Source: Micromonospora chokoriensis (lineage in GTDB: Bacteria; Actinomycetota; Actinomycetes; Mycobacteriales; Micromonosporaceae). Taken from it: a stretch of DNA of 64,000 nucleotides. How positions within the stretch are numbered: the stretch's first letter is position 1; the number at the start of each line of letters is the position of its first letter. The position numbers and the translations under genes were made by a program. The DNA is taken from positions 3,906,001-3,970,000 of the forward strand of contig NZ_LT607409.1 of NCBI RefSeq assembly GCF_900091505.1, given 5' to 3'. This document shows, piece by piece, positions 1 through 9,666 of this stretch. The notes under the pieces were generated by a model. That model ran no database searches. It saw only the letters and a program-made list of their open reading frames with translations, and was not told the DNA's origin.

Positions 1-89
1 GGTTCACGCTCGACACCATCATGGACGCCCACCGTCTGGTCGCCGACGGCATCGCCGAGGGCAAGGTCGTGGTGGACGTCGCCGACTGA
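1..89 (+). CDS. Zinc-type dehydrogenase / quinone oxidoreductase, C-terminal end (partial)
   Basis: Reading from base 3, the last 28 residues run FTLDTIMDAHRLVADG through GKVVVDVAD and stop at 87-89. The pattern DAHRLV-x-G-x-A-x-GKVV-x-DV is the usual C-terminus of medium-chain (zinc-type) alcohol dehydrogenases and NADPH:quinone reductases. The rest of the gene lies before the window, so substrate and metal content cannot be judged. Confidence 0.7.
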   Translation, partial: FTLDTIMDAHRLVADGIAEGKVVVDVAD

Positions 90-111
90 CCGGCCGGTAG
101 TCAGGTAGGGC

Positions 112-630
112 TTACGCGTTGCCGTGACCTGCCGCGTCGATGAGGCCGCCGAGACGGTAGCGCAGGACGCGGGCCTGGCCGATCGACATCGCTACCCGGT
201 CAGACGCCAGGCTGCCGGTCGCGCTCAACACCACAGTGGTTTCGGCCGCCGCATGGGCAGTCTGGACCAACGCCACCGTGATGATCGACGCTTCGGGTCG
301 GTTGGTGTCCACGTCCGAGACGTGCGACCGATGTTCCCCGCGCCGGTCGCACCCGTCGCGACGACACCACCGGGGATGTTGGTCGTCTGCCGCCAACGTC
401 CCGGTGGCGAAGATGTGCACGAACCCGCACCGCCGCTCCACGTCCCGCGTCATCGGGGCCGTGGCGGTGGTGAACCCCGCCGCCGTGATGGCGTCACCCG
501 CCGTGTTCGGGTGGACGGGGCAGACATAGACGACCCCGTCCAACGACTCCGCCGCGACGTGGCTGTAGACCTCGATTCGGAGGGTCGCCGGCTTCCCGCA
601 GTTGTCGACGGCAATAGGTAGATTGATCAT
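112..630 (-). CDS. Hypothetical protein, Cys-containing, 172 aa
   Basis: I do not recognise the family. The protein starts MINLPIAVDNCGKP and has six cysteines (NCGKP, YVCPVHP, RRCG, RWCRRDGC and others), no signal peptide and no membrane segment; the CPVHP and WCRRDGC motifs could bind metal, but this is inference. The start at 630 is preferred over an upstream in-frame ATG at 708 because GGGAGG lies six bases before it and because the 703-813 repeat array would otherwise be inside the gene. It is transcribed away from the small HTH gene at 812, so the two probably share the repeat-containing intergenic region. Confidence 0.55.
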   Translation of the reverse strand: MINLPIAVDNCGKPATLRIEVYSHVAAESLDGVVYVCPVHPNTAGDAITAAGFTTATAPMTRDVERRCGFVHIFATGTLAADDQHPRWCRRDGCDRRGEHRSHVSDVDTNRPEASIITVALVQTAHAAAETTVVLSATGSLASDRVAMSIGQARVLRYRLGGLIDAAGHGNA

Positions 631-702
631 GGCTCGCCTCCCGGGAACGATCACGTCCCCCGGTTGGCGTTCGCAGCGCGAGCCGGGGGGCGCGTTCATC
701 AG

Positions 703-813
703 CACCAACTTCGCACGGTAGCTGTTTAGGCCAACTCTGTGAATACCTCTGCTTGGCCAACTGTAAACCCCGACGCGCTTGGCCTACGCTGCTGCCAGAC
801 AAGATGGCCAAGT
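703..813. repeat. Array of five short direct repeats with 26-bp spacing
   Basis: The hexamer CCAACT occurs at 705, 731 and 757, followed by CCTACG at 783 and CCAAGT at 808; copies 2-5 are preceded by GG, giving a core GGCCAACT. Spacing is 26, 26, 26 and 25 bp. The array fills the region between two divergent genes and reaches the start of the HTH gene, as expected of an operator array or iterons. Which protein binds it is inference. Confidence 0.55.
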
Positions 814-1072
814 GGATCTCGATGGGGCTATGCGCAGACTGAAGGTTGCCGAGGATGCGCTGCCCCAAGCGGAAGAACAGGCTGTGCTGGCCGCTCGGCA
901 GATCAAGGCCGATGCCCGCGCCCGGGTCGAGCAGGCCCGCACCGAACTTCACCAGGCCATGGCGGCGGAATATCGCGCCGGGGCGCGGCAGGTGGATCTG
1001 GTCAGACGGACGGGCTACTCCCGCGAGCGGGTCAGGCAGATCTTGCGGGCTGCCGGCATCGAAGCCGAATAG
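812..1072 (+). CDS. Small helix-turn-helix protein
   Basis: About 86 residues. The N-terminal half (residues 8-50) is alanine- and charge-rich and probably a coiled coil or long helix; the C-terminal 30 residues, RQVDLVRRTGYSRERVRQIL followed by RAAGIE, form a clear helix-turn-helix. Short proteins of this build (helical tail plus HTH) are common in actinobacteria and of unknown function. The start is uncertain: TTG at 779, GTG at 812 or ATG at 830 are in frame, none with a good ribosome site; 812 is my choice because the 26-bp repeats run up to it. Autoregulation through those repeats is inference. Confidence 0.5.
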   Translation: MDLDGAMRRLKVAEDALPQAEEQAVLAARQIKADARARVEQARTELHQAMAAEYRAGARQVDLVRRTGYSRERVRQILRAAGIEAE

Positions 1073-1322
1073 CCCTCACGCCGCAAGATGTCCCTGACAG
1101 ATCAGTCTCGGGCCTGGGTGACGTGCCGCCGAGCATGTTGTCGTGCACTCCTGGCCATTGGTGTCTGGCCAGTGCTAGCGGTGCTGGTCGGCCCACGAGA
1201 GGTCAGTGATCCGGGTTGTTGCAGCGCTGAGATGCCCTGCCGTGCCCGAGCGGCGGCTCGGCGCGCGTGGGCTCACTGGCGTGCCATGCCCCACCGGAGC
1301 CCACATCCGCTCCGGTCCGCAG
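1073..1322. other. Intergenic, no confident gene
   Basis: Open frames here are short and have unnatural composition. At 1209-1224 the string GATCCGGGTTGTTGCA resembles one arm of the palindrome at 1555-1632, which may mean a second, decayed copy. Nothing else is supported. Confidence 0.4.
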
Positions 1323-1514
1323 TTAACCCGCTGATCCGAAGCGGTCGAAGACGGCCTGTGCGCCAAGCGATCGACCACCGAAGAGATGCTTGCCGTTCCA
1401 CTCGATCGTCCGCTCGAATGCATCACCGACGCAGAAGTGCAGGCGACCGCCTAAGCGCATGTTGCCGGGACTCCACAGCCGAAGTGGAAGGTGGTCGACG
1501 AGCCAGGCGAGCAC
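1323..1514 (-). CDS. Short hypothetical protein or gene fragment, 63 aa
   Basis: GTG start at 1514; the protein reads MLAWLVDHLPLRLW and later GDAFERTIEWNGKHLFGG. Composition is protein-like (balanced hydrophobic and polar residues, several Trp and Phe), unlike the surrounding frames. A stop codon lies four codons upstream in frame, and no ribosome site is evident. It could be the surviving end of a larger decayed gene. Family not recognised. Confidence 0.3.
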   Translation of the reverse strand: MLAWLVDHLPLRLWSPGNMRLGGRLHFCVGDAFERTIEWNGKHLFGGRSLGAQAVFDRFGSAG

Positions 1515-1554
1515 GGCGAGACTCTAGCTGACGCTGCGCCGAGCGCCCGTCGCC

Positions 1555-1632
1555 ATGATCCGCGCAACATCAGGGTTGTTGCTGCTTCCCGCACGTCGGA
1601 GGCAGCAGTATCCGGGTAGTTGCGCGGATCAT
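1555..1632. repeat. 78-bp imperfect palindrome (hairpin element)
   Basis: Perfect outer arms ATGATCCGCGCAAC (1555-1568) and GTTGCGCGGATCAT (1619-1632); inner arms TGCTGCTTCC and GGAGGCAGCA pair with one mismatch. Over 35-base arms about three quarters of positions pair. It starts about 27 bases beyond the stop of the minus-strand ABC operon, so it may act as terminator or RNA-end protector, or be a REP-like repeat. Confidence 0.6.
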
Positions 1633-1658
1633 GACTGTCGCGAAGTCCGGCCGGTACG

Positions 1659-2339
1659 TCACGTCCGGGCCGGCGCCCTGCCGTCCAGGTCGACGATGCG
1701 GTCGGCCCAGCGGTCCAGCAGGGTCTGGTCGTGGCTGATGACCAGGACACCGGCCCGCTGGGTCCGCTGGTAGTCGCGGACGACGGCGGCGACGTGCGCC
1801 TGGGTCGAGGCGTCCAGCATCGCCGTGGCCTCGTCGCAGAGCAGGTAGTCCGGCCGGTGGACGAGCGCGCGAGCGAGGCAGGCGCGTTGTAGCTGCCCGT
1901 CGGACACCGCGTGCGGCCGTCGGCTGCGCAGGTCGGTGGTGAGGCCGACGAGGTCGGCGAGTTCGCCAACCCGCTCCCGCACCGTCGACTCGGGTGTTCG
2001 GACGGCGCGGAGCGGTTCGGCGATCAGGTCGTCCAGGCTCAGCCGGGGATCGGCGGCGGTGCGTGGGCTCTGGAACAGCACGGCGACGCGGGTCCGCAGG
2101 TCGACCGGCACGGCGTACCGCACTCCGTGCACCGGCGTGCCGTCGATGCTGACCTGACCGTGGTCCGGGCGGTGCAGGAGGGCCAGGACCCGGACCAGTG
2201 TCGACTTGCCACATCCGGACGGGCCGCGCAGCCCGACCGTCTCGTTCCGACCGACCCGCACCGTGACGCCGTCGAGCACGACCTGACGGCCGTACCCGAC
2301 GGTGACCTCGTCGGCGAGCAGGTGCTGTGGGCTGGTCAC
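1659..2339 (-). CDS. Peptide ABC transporter ATP-binding protein (DppF-like)
   Basis: A 226-residue ATPase, the second of two for a family 5 peptide importer. Walker A GPSGCGKS is at residues 39-46, the signature is VSDGQLQRACLARAL (SDGQ rather than SGGQ), Walker B is YLLCDEATAMLD, and the H-loop is VISHD. The GTG start at 2339 overlaps the stop of the upstream ATPase in a GTGA arrangement; longer in-frame extensions are rich in Arg and Pro and not protein-like. It lacks the C-terminal peptide-transporter extension seen in its partner, which explains its short length. Last gene of the operon, followed by the 1555-1632 hairpin. Confidence 0.85.
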   Translation of the reverse strand: MTSPQHLLADEVTVGYGRQVVLDGVTVRVGRNETVGLRGPSGCGKSTLVRVLALLHRPDHGQVSIDGTPVHGVRYAVPVDLRTRVAVLFQSPRTAADPRLSLDDLIAEPLRAVRTPESTVRERVGELADLVGLTTDLRSRRPHAVSDGQLQRACLARALVHRPDYLLCDEATAMLDASTQAHVAAVVRDYQRTQRAGVLVISHDQTLLDRWADRIVDLDGRAPART

Positions 2340-3340
2340 GTGACGGCTCCGGTGCGGATCGGGTGGTGGCAGGCGACAGTGCCGCCGCCTGCGGTCGGCG
2401 TCGGCGGTGGCTGGCTCGCGCAGGTGTCGCTGCGGTGCGGGCAGCGGGGCGCGAACGCGCAGCCCGGAGGCAGCGCGGTGAGCATCGGCGGGTCGCCCGG
2501 CACCGGCCGGAAGGCGCGGTCCGGCAGGGCGTCGAGGAGCGCCGCGGCGTACGGGTGGGTGGGCGCGGCGAAGAGATGGTTCGCGTCGGTGTGTTCCACG
2601 ATCCGGCTGGCGTACATCACGGCGACGGTGTCGGCGACCCGTTGCGCGGCGGCCAGGTCGTGCGTGATGAGGACGACGGCCGCGCCGGTGTCGCACCGAC
2701 GGCGCAGCAGGTCGAGGGTGTGGTCCACCAGCGGCCGGTCGAGGCCGGTGGTGGGCTCGTCGGCGATGAGCAGCGACGGGTCCGGTGCCAGCGCGAGCGC
2801 GGTCACCAGCCGCTGGGCCATGCCTCCGGAGAGTTCGTGCGGGTAGCGGTCCAGGTCGGCCGGATCGAGCCCGACGTCGAGGGCGAGCCGCTCGGCGTCC
2901 GCCCGGGCCCGACCGTGTGCCCGGAGTGTCTCGGCGAGCAGTCGCCGTCCGGTGCGGACCGGGTTCAGCGCGGTGGCCGGGCTCTGCGGGACCAGCCCGA
3001 CCCGACGGCCGCGTACCCGGCGGGCCAGGTCACGCTGACCGCAGGTGACCAGGTCGACCGGGTCGCTGTCCGGGTGGTGCAGGACGGCGTGCCCGGTGAC
3101 CGTGGCGTTGCCCGGCAGCAGACCCAGCAGCGCGTGGGCCAGGACGGACTTGCCGCAGCCGGACTCGCCGACGACGGCGAGCAGTTCACCGGCCCGTACG
3201 GTCAGGTTGAGGTCGGTGACGGCGCGCACCGTCGTGTCGCGCAGCCGGAACTCGACGCCGAGGCCGTCCACGGCGAGCAGTGGCCGACCGACGGCCGTGC
3301 GGCGGGGTGCCTCAGCGGCGGTGTGTTCGGTGGTGGTCAC
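2336..3340 (-). CDS. Peptide ABC transporter ATP-binding protein (DppD-like)
   Basis: 334-residue ATPase that powers peptide (or nickel/oligosaccharide-type family 5) uptake with the permeases at 3337 and 4214. Walker A GESGCGKS at 58-65, signature HELSGGMAQRL, Walker B LLIADEPTTGLD, H-loop LITHD. The C-terminus has the oligopeptide-transporter extension with the cysteine pattern CAFAPRCPHRSDTC typical of DppD/OppD, a region that can hold an iron-sulfur cluster in some members. Stop and start codons overlap with both neighbours, so it is co-translated with them. Confidence 0.88.
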   Translation of the reverse strand: MTTTEHTAAEAPRRTAVGRPLLAVDGLGVEFRLRDTTVRAVTDLNLTVRAGELLAVVGESGCGKSVLAHALLGLLPGNATVTGHAVLHHPDSDPVDLVTCGQRDLARRVRGRRVGLVPQSPATALNPVRTGRRLLAETLRAHGRARADAERLALDVGLDPADLDRYPHELSGGMAQRLVTALALAPDPSLLIADEPTTGLDRPLVDHTLDLLRRRCDTGAAVVLITHDLAAAQRVADTVAVMYASRIVEHTDANHLFAAPTHPYAAALLDALPDRAFRPVPGDPPMLTALPPGCAFAPRCPHRSDTCASQPPPTPTAGGGTVACHHPIRTGAVT

Positions 3341-4221
3341 AGGTGCAGCTCCGCTCGGACCCGGGGATCGAGGCGGTCACGCCAGCGGGCGGCGATGACC
3401 GCGATGGCGAGGGTGACGACGACGATGACCGCACCCGGTGCCAGGCTGGCCCACCAGGCGCCGGTCAGCAACGACCCCTGACCATCGTTGATCATGTTGC
3501 CCAGTGAGGCGAGGTGCGGCGGCAGGCCGAGACCGAGGAAGGACAGCGCCGTCTCGTGCCACACCGCGTGCGGGATCATCAGCGTGGTGGCCAGCGCCAA
3601 CCGGGGCAGTACGTGGGGCAGCAGGTGTCGGGTCAGGACCCGACCCCGACCGGCCCCTCCGCTGATGGCGGCGTCGACGAACGGCCGGGTACGCAGGCTG
3701 AGCAACTCGGACCGGACGATGCGCGCCGTGGAGAGCCAGTGGGTGAGCCCGACGGAGGCGATCACCGCGCCGAGGCTGGGACGCAGCATGGCGACGATGA
3801 AGATGCCCAGCAACAGGTGCGGCATCGCGGCGATGGTGTCCACGATCCGCATCAGGACCCGGTCGACCCGGCCGCCGAGCGTGCCGGCGATACCGCCGAT
3901 GACCCCACCGAGGACGGTGGCGACGAGCGCGGCGACCGCGCCGACGAGCAGCGACACCCGCAGCCCGTAGACGGCACGGTGCGCCACGTCCCGGCCGAGG
4001 TCGTCGGTGCCGGCGAGGTGTGTCCACGATGGCGCCAACCGGGTCTGGTCCAGGGCGACCGCGCTCTGGTCGAGTGGCCAGAAGAGCGGGGCCAGGAGTG
4101 AGCCGACGACGGCGACGACGAGGACCAGGCCGGCGACGACGACACCGGCCTGGCCGGGCCGCAGTCGCAGCCGGGACCGGGTCACGCGGAGCAACGGCGG
4201 TCGGGTAACAAGGTCAGCCAT
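3337..4221 (-). CDS. Peptide ABC transporter permease (DppC-like)
   Basis: 294-residue inner-membrane permease. After a cytoplasmic stretch and first membrane helix (VVVAGLVLVVAVVGSLLAP), the loop GTDDLGRDVAHRAVYGLRVSL is the hallmark of DppC/OppC proteins; the BPD_transp_1 domain follows, with the EAA-type loop around residues 185-230 (the stretch containing ALSFLGLGLPPH comes after it). ATG at 4221 overlaps the end of the upstream permease by 8 bp. It pairs with the DppB-like permease. Confidence 0.88.
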   Translation of the reverse strand: MADLVTRPPLLRVTRSRLRLRPGQAGVVVAGLVLVVAVVGSLLAPLFWPLDQSAVALDQTRLAPSWTHLAGTDDLGRDVAHRAVYGLRVSLLVGAVAALVATVLGGVIGGIAGTLGGRVDRVLMRIVDTIAAMPHLLLGIFIVAMLRPSLGAVIASVGLTHWLSTARIVRSELLSLRTRPFVDAAISGGAGRGRVLTRHLLPHVLPRLALATTLMIPHAVWHETALSFLGLGLPPHLASLGNMINDGQGSLLTGAWWASLAPGAVIVVVTLAIAVIAARWRDRLDPRVRAELHL

Positions 4222-5206
4222 CGAGTCGCACCCTCGGGTCGGCGGCGGCGTACGCGAGGTCGGTCGTGAGGTTCGCGGCCAGCACCACAGCTGTGGTGAC
4301 CAGCGTGATCGCCGCCAGCAGCGGGAAGTCGCCGCCCAGCGCCGCAGCCACCGTGACAGCGCCGAGACCCGGTAGTGAGAAGACCGTCTCGACCAGCACC
4401 GCACCGCCGACCAACTCCGGCAGGTGGGTGCCGACCAGGGTGAGGAACGGCAGCAGCGCGGTCCGCAGCGCGTGCCCGAACAGCACCGTCCGCCCCGGCA
4501 ACCCGCGCGCCTTCGCGGCGAGCACGTGGTCGTCGCGCATGCTCTCCGCGACGGCGTCCCGCACGAACAGCACGAACCACGGGGCCTGCGACACGGCCAG
4601 CACTCCCACCGGGAGGATCAGGTGGTGCGCCACGTCGGCCCAGGACGTGCTGGTGGCGGTGACGTCGGTGAGCCCGCCGGCCGGCAACCACCCGAGCGCC
4701 AGCGCGAACACGGCGATCGCGGACAGACCCAGCCAGAACACCGGCATCGACTCGACCGTGTAGGCCGCGGCCCGCAGGCCCCTGTCGAACAACCCACCCC
4801 GGCGGTACGCGGCCAGCGCGCCCAGCAGCAGACTCGCGACCAGGACCAGGGCAAGGGTCACGCCGATCAGCAGCAGCGTCCAGCCGGCCCGGGCGGAGAG
4901 CACCGAGGCGACCGGCTCGTGTCGACTCGTCGACCAGCCCAGGTCGCCCTGGACCAGGTTGCCGATCCAGCGCAGGTACTGCACCGGCAGCGGATCGTCG
5001 ACACCCCAGTTGGCGCGGATCTGCGCCAGGTTCTCCTCGGTGGCGGTGAAGGCCGCCGCGCCCGCGTACTGCTTGGCCGGGTCCACCGGCGAGGCGGCGC
5101 CGAGGGCGAACATTCCGATGCTGGTCGCCGCGAGCACCGGAACGGCGACCAGAAGCCGGCGTCGGACCACCGCCCCCGCACCGGCCAGTCGACCGGGGCG
5201 GGTCAC
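4214..5206 (-). CDS. Peptide ABC transporter permease (DppB-like)
   Basis: 330-residue permease with an N-terminal helix (LLVAVPVLAATSIGMFALG), the typical DppB periplasmic segment with the NWGVDDPLPVQYLRWIGNLV and GDLGWS motifs, then five further membrane helices. The GTG start at 5206 overlaps the TGA of the binding-protein gene (GTGA). Family members work as a heterodimer with the DppC-like subunit. Substrate range cannot be read from the sequence, but the flanking aminopeptidase P favours peptides. Confidence 0.88.
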   Translation of the reverse strand: MTRPGRLAGAGAVVRRRLLVAVPVLAATSIGMFALGAASPVDPAKQYAGAAAFTATEENLAQIRANWGVDDPLPVQYLRWIGNLVQGDLGWSTSRHEPVASVLSARAGWTLLLIGVTLALVLVASLLLGALAAYRRGGLFDRGLRAAAYTVESMPVFWLGLSAIAVFALALGWLPAGGLTDVTATSTSWADVAHHLILPVGVLAVSQAPWFVLFVRDAVAESMRDDHVLAAKARGLPGRTVLFGHALRTALLPFLTLVGTHLPELVGGAVLVETVFSLPGLGAVTVAAALGGDFPLLAAITLVTTAVVLAANLTTDLAYAAADPRVRLDG

Positions 5207-6801
5207 GAGCGCTTCCAGGTGTTGATGTTCCACCAGATGCTGTTCGCCACCCCGTGCTCGTGCGCCTCGACCCGGGGGGTCACGCCCTGCACGGAGGACT
5301 TCACCACGTAGGTGTGCCGCAGGTAGGTGAGGAACAGCCACGGCACGTCGGCGGCGAGCTGCTTCTGGAACTGCGCGTACGCGGCCTTGCGGCGGGCCGG
5401 GTCGATCTGGTCGCGGCCCTCCTGCAACGCGCGGTCGGTCACCTCGGAGCGGTACGAGCCGGGGTTGAAGTAGCCCTGCCCCGCGAACCGGGAGCTGAAC
5501 AGCTTGTAGGAGACGAAGTCCGGGTCGTACGGGGTGCCGTAGCCCATCAGCAGGGCGTCGGACGTCATCCGCGGGTCGATGGCGTCCCAGGTGAGCCCGG
5601 CCGGGGTGACCTCGATGCCGATCTTCTTCGCGTCGGCGGTGACCGCCAGGGCCAGGTCCTTGCGCAGGGTGTCGGTCGCCGGGTACATCAGCGTGAACCG
5701 GGCCGGTCGGCCGTCCTTGACGCGTACCCCGCCCGCGCCGGGCTTCCAGCCGGCCGCGTCGAGCAGCGCGCCCGCCGCCGTCGGGTCGGCGGTCGGCGAG
5801 CCGGCGATCGAGGGCTCGGCGAACTCGGAGGTCGGCGGGATCGGTCCGAACGCCGGCTCGCCCGCGCCGCCGAGGATGCCGGACACCATCGCGGCCCGGT
5901 CGACGGCGACGGTGAGCGCCCGGCGGACCGCCGGGTCGGCGAGGACCGGGTTGCCCATCGGCAGCATCACGCCCCGGTAGTCGGCGGTCGGCACCCGCTG
6001 CACCCGGTACGCGGTGTCGGTGTCGAACCCACCGGCGAGCTTCGGTGGCAGTTCGGCGGCGTCGAACTCGCCGGCCCGCATCCGCTGGGCGCGGACGTTG
6101 TCGTCGGCGACGAACGCCACCACGACCCGGTCGTTCGCCGGCCGGCCACCGAAGTAGCCCTCGTTGGCGGTGAGCACCAGCCGGTCACCCGGCGTCCAGG
6201 ACTCGACCCGGTACGGCCCGGTCCCGATCGGCTTGCGGTTGAACCCGGTGGTGTTGATGTCCTGCCCGCTGAGCAGCTTCGACGGCACGATGCCGAGGGT
6301 GAGCCGCTGCAGGAACGGCGCGTACGGGTAGCGCAGCGTGAACACGACAGTGGACGCGTCGGGCGCGGTCACCGACTCCACCATGTCGAGGTCCGAGCGC
6401 AGCGTGGAGTCCACCTTCGGGTCCAGCACGGCCTGGTACGTGAAGACGACGTCCGCTGCGCTCAGGGTGCTGCCGTCGTGGAACTGCACGCCGTCGCGCA
6501 GCGTGGCGGTCACGGTGCGCCCGTCGGGCGACACGGTCGGCAGGGCTGCCGCAAGGCCGGGGACGAGGCGGTTGTCAGCGTCGCGGGCCACGAGCCCGTC
6601 GAAGATCAGCGCGGCGCCGTCGACGCCGAAGTTGAGCACCGGGTTCAGTGCGTCGGGCTCGTCGGAGGTGGCCACGACCAGCGTCGCGCCACCGGCTGGA
6701 CTGTCCGGGTTGGTCGGGGCCGAACAGCCGGCGAGGACGAGCATCCCGGCCGCTGCGGTCGACGCCACGAGGCGCCGGAAGGTCGGACGGATCCGGGTCA
6801 C
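5203..6801 (-). CDS. Peptide ABC transporter substrate-binding lipoprotein (family 5)
   Basis: 532-residue extracellular solute-binding protein. The signal peptide ends in a lipobox LVLAGCS (Cys about residue 26), so the protein is lipid-anchored. Family 5 motifs are present: VATSDEPDALNPVL at the mature start, the pattern GRTVTATLRDGVQFHDGSTLSAADVVFTY, and GTGPYRV. The GTG at 6801 is chosen because AGGAG lies 7 bases upstream and places the signal peptide at the N-terminus. It is the first transporter gene, 87 bases after the aminopeptidase, with all downstream genes overlapping. Confidence 0.87.
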   Translation of the reverse strand: MTRIRPTFRRLVASTAAAGMLVLAGCSAPTNPDSPAGGATLVVATSDEPDALNPVLNFGVDGAALIFDGLVARDADNRLVPGLAAALPTVSPDGRTVTATLRDGVQFHDGSTLSAADVVFTYQAVLDPKVDSTLRSDLDMVESVTAPDASTVVFTLRYPYAPFLQRLTLGIVPSKLLSGQDINTTGFNRKPIGTGPYRVESWTPGDRLVLTANEGYFGGRPANDRVVVAFVADDNVRAQRMRAGEFDAAELPPKLAGGFDTDTAYRVQRVPTADYRGVMLPMGNPVLADPAVRRALTVAVDRAAMVSGILGGAGEPAFGPIPPTSEFAEPSIAGSPTADPTAAGALLDAAGWKPGAGGVRVKDGRPARFTLMYPATDTLRKDLALAVTADAKKIGIEVTPAGLTWDAIDPRMTSDALLMGYGTPYDPDFVSYKLFSSRFAGQGYFNPGSYRSEVTDRALQEGRDQIDPARRKAAYAQFQKQLAADVPWLFLTYLRHTYVVKSSVQGVTPRVEAHEHGVANSIWWNINTWKRS

Positions 6802-6888
6802 GGAACGCTCCTGCGGTAGGTGTGGTGAATCTCGGTCAGGTGGGACAGCGCTGCGCACGGCAGGTCGGCCTCGTCGGTGTCGCTCATC

Positions 6889-8352
<1,464 letters not shown>

Positions 8353-8396
8353 GACTTGCTCCTTGCTCGGCACCACGCCATGATCACTAGCAAACC

Positions 8397-8425
8397 TTAG
8401 GCTATTGCAAAGTCTAGGCAATAAC
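8397..8425. promoter_or_regulatory. Candidate operator upstream of the pepP-transporter operon
   Basis: Two direct copies of a TTAGGCTATTGC / TCTAGGCAATAAC motif 16 bp apart, which also form an inverted repeat TATTGC (8403-8408) with GCAATA (8418-8423). The stretch is AT-rich in a GC-rich setting and lies 45-75 bases upstream of the pepP start. The regulator is unknown. Confidence 0.4.
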
Positions 8426-8554
8426 CAGACGTCGACTCGCCGGGCGGTTCGGTGGCGCGGGCCTCGTCACGGTCGTCGCGATCCACCTCGTCACCCTCGC
8501 CCGAGCGACGGCGGGCGGGTCATCTGCCGGTGGTGACGGTCGGGGTCGACCGGC

Positions 8555-8560
8555 TAGGGT
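8555..8560 (+). promoter_or_regulatory. -10 element TAGGGT for a leaderless lspA-like transcript
   Basis: TAGGGT ends six bases before the GTG start at 8567, the geometry expected when transcription begins at the start codon. A weak -35-like GTGACG lies 16 bases further upstream. No ribosome site precedes the start. Confidence 0.45.
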
Positions 8561-8566
8561 TCCGCT

Positions 8567-9073
8567 GTGTTTCGCGCCGTCGTGTTGATCGCTGCTGTGG
8601 TGCTCGCCTCGGACCAGGCCACGAAGTACTGGGCCGAGTCCGCGTTGTCGGACGGGCAGACCATCTCCATCGTGGGTGACCTGCTGTCCCTGCGGCTCGT
8701 CTACAACCCGGGCGCCGCCTTCTCGATCGGGTCGTCGTACACCTGGATCTTCGCGGTCTTCGCGGCGGCGGCCGTGGTCGGCGTGACGGTCGCGGCGTGG
8801 CGGGTCACGTCGCGGCCGTGGGCCGTGGCGTTGGGGCTGGTGCTCGGCGGCGCGACGACGCACCTGCTGGACCGCCTCTTCCGCGAGCCGGGCTTCGCGC
8901 GCGGGCACGTGGTGGACTTCATCGACTACGCCGGGTTCTTCGTCGGCAACGTCGCCGACATCGCGCTGGTGGTCGGTGTGGCCATCGTGATGCTGCTCAA
9001 CCTGCGGGGCGTCCCGCTGCGGGAGACGGCCCCGTCGGGCGAGGCGCACAGCGGCGAGCAGGTGTCCGCCTGA
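8567..9073 (+). CDS. lspA: Signal peptidase II (LspA family)
   Basis: 168-residue membrane aspartyl protease that cleaves signal peptides from prolipoproteins. Four hydrophobic helices; N-terminal DQATKYW and the motif NPGAAFSIG fit LspA. Both catalytic Asp motifs are present: LLDRLFR (after GGATTH, where most members have GGALGN) and GNVADIAL. The C-terminal 25 residues are hydrophilic. Because the first motif is a variant it may be a second copy rather than the housekeeping enzyme. It stands alone between two minus-strand operons and seems to be transcribed without a leader. Confidence 0.8.
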   Translation: MFRAVVLIAAVVLASDQATKYWAESALSDGQTISIVGDLLSLRLVYNPGAAFSIGSSYTWIFAVFAAAAVVGVTVAAWRVTSRPWAVALGLVLGGATTHLLDRLFREPGFARGHVVDFIDYAGFFVGNVADIALVVGVAIVMLLNLRGVPLRETAPSGEAHSGEQVSA

Positions 9074-9075
9074 GC

Positions 9076-9666
9076 TCAGGCCAGGACGACCTCCAGCCGG
9101 CGCGGGCCGTGCACGCCCTCGACCCGGTCGAGTTCGATGTCGCTGGTCGCGGACGGGCCGGAGATCCAGGTCAGCGGTGAGCGCGCGTCCAGCCGGGCCA
9201 ACGCCTCCGGCAGCAACCCGACGACCTGGTCGGCGCGGACGACGCAGATGTGCCGGTCGGGCACCAGGGTGAGCGCCCGCCGACCCTGCGTCGCGCCGGC
9301 GTCGAGGACGATGGTGCCCGTGTCGGCGATCGCCACGGCGCAACCGGTCAGGACCGCGTCCGTCGTGTCCAGCTCGGCAGGTGACAGCGGGGGAGCGTCC
9401 CGGCACACCTGCCCGGCGTAGCCGGCCAGCCAGCCGGCGGGGACGTCGGTGGGGACGGCGAGTCGGTCCACAGTTGCCAGCAGCCCGGGCAGGGCGTCGA
9501 TGCCGTGGTGGACGGCCGCCCGGTAGTCCTCCAACCGGTCCACGAGGACGGCGACCAGGTCGCAGCGGTCGTCGGCGCGCCGGTAGCCGCGGGGCACCGG
9601 CACCGACGGCGGGTCGTCGGCCAGGGCCGTGCGTAGTCGCGCCAGGATCTCGTCGCGTGCGGTCAC
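9076..9666 (-). CDS. lutC: Lactate utilization protein C (LUD domain)
   Basis: About 196 residues with a single LUD domain; the segment AVAIADTGTIVLDAGATQGRR and LTLVPDRHICVV are characteristic of LutC/YkgG. Part of the three-component LutABC L-lactate dehydrogenase, which oxidises L-lactate to pyruvate. The GTG start at 9666 overlaps the stop of lutB (GTGA); an ATG five codons earlier at 9681 is the alternative. It converges on lspA with only two bases between the stops. Confidence 0.85.
   Translation of the reverse strand: MTARDEILARLRTALADDPPSVPVPRGYRRADDRCDLVAVLVDRLEDYRAAVHHGIDALPGLLATVDRLAVPTDVPAGWLAGYAGQVCRDAPPLSPAELDTTDAVLTGCAVAIADTGTIVLDAGATQGRRALTLVPDRHICVVRADQVVGLLPEALARLDARSPLTWISGPSATSDIELDRVEGVHGPRRLEVVLA

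Noticed and set aside
1088..1531. 147-residue plus-strand frame
   Set aside because: Arg- and Ala-rich, no ribosome site, no recognisable motif.
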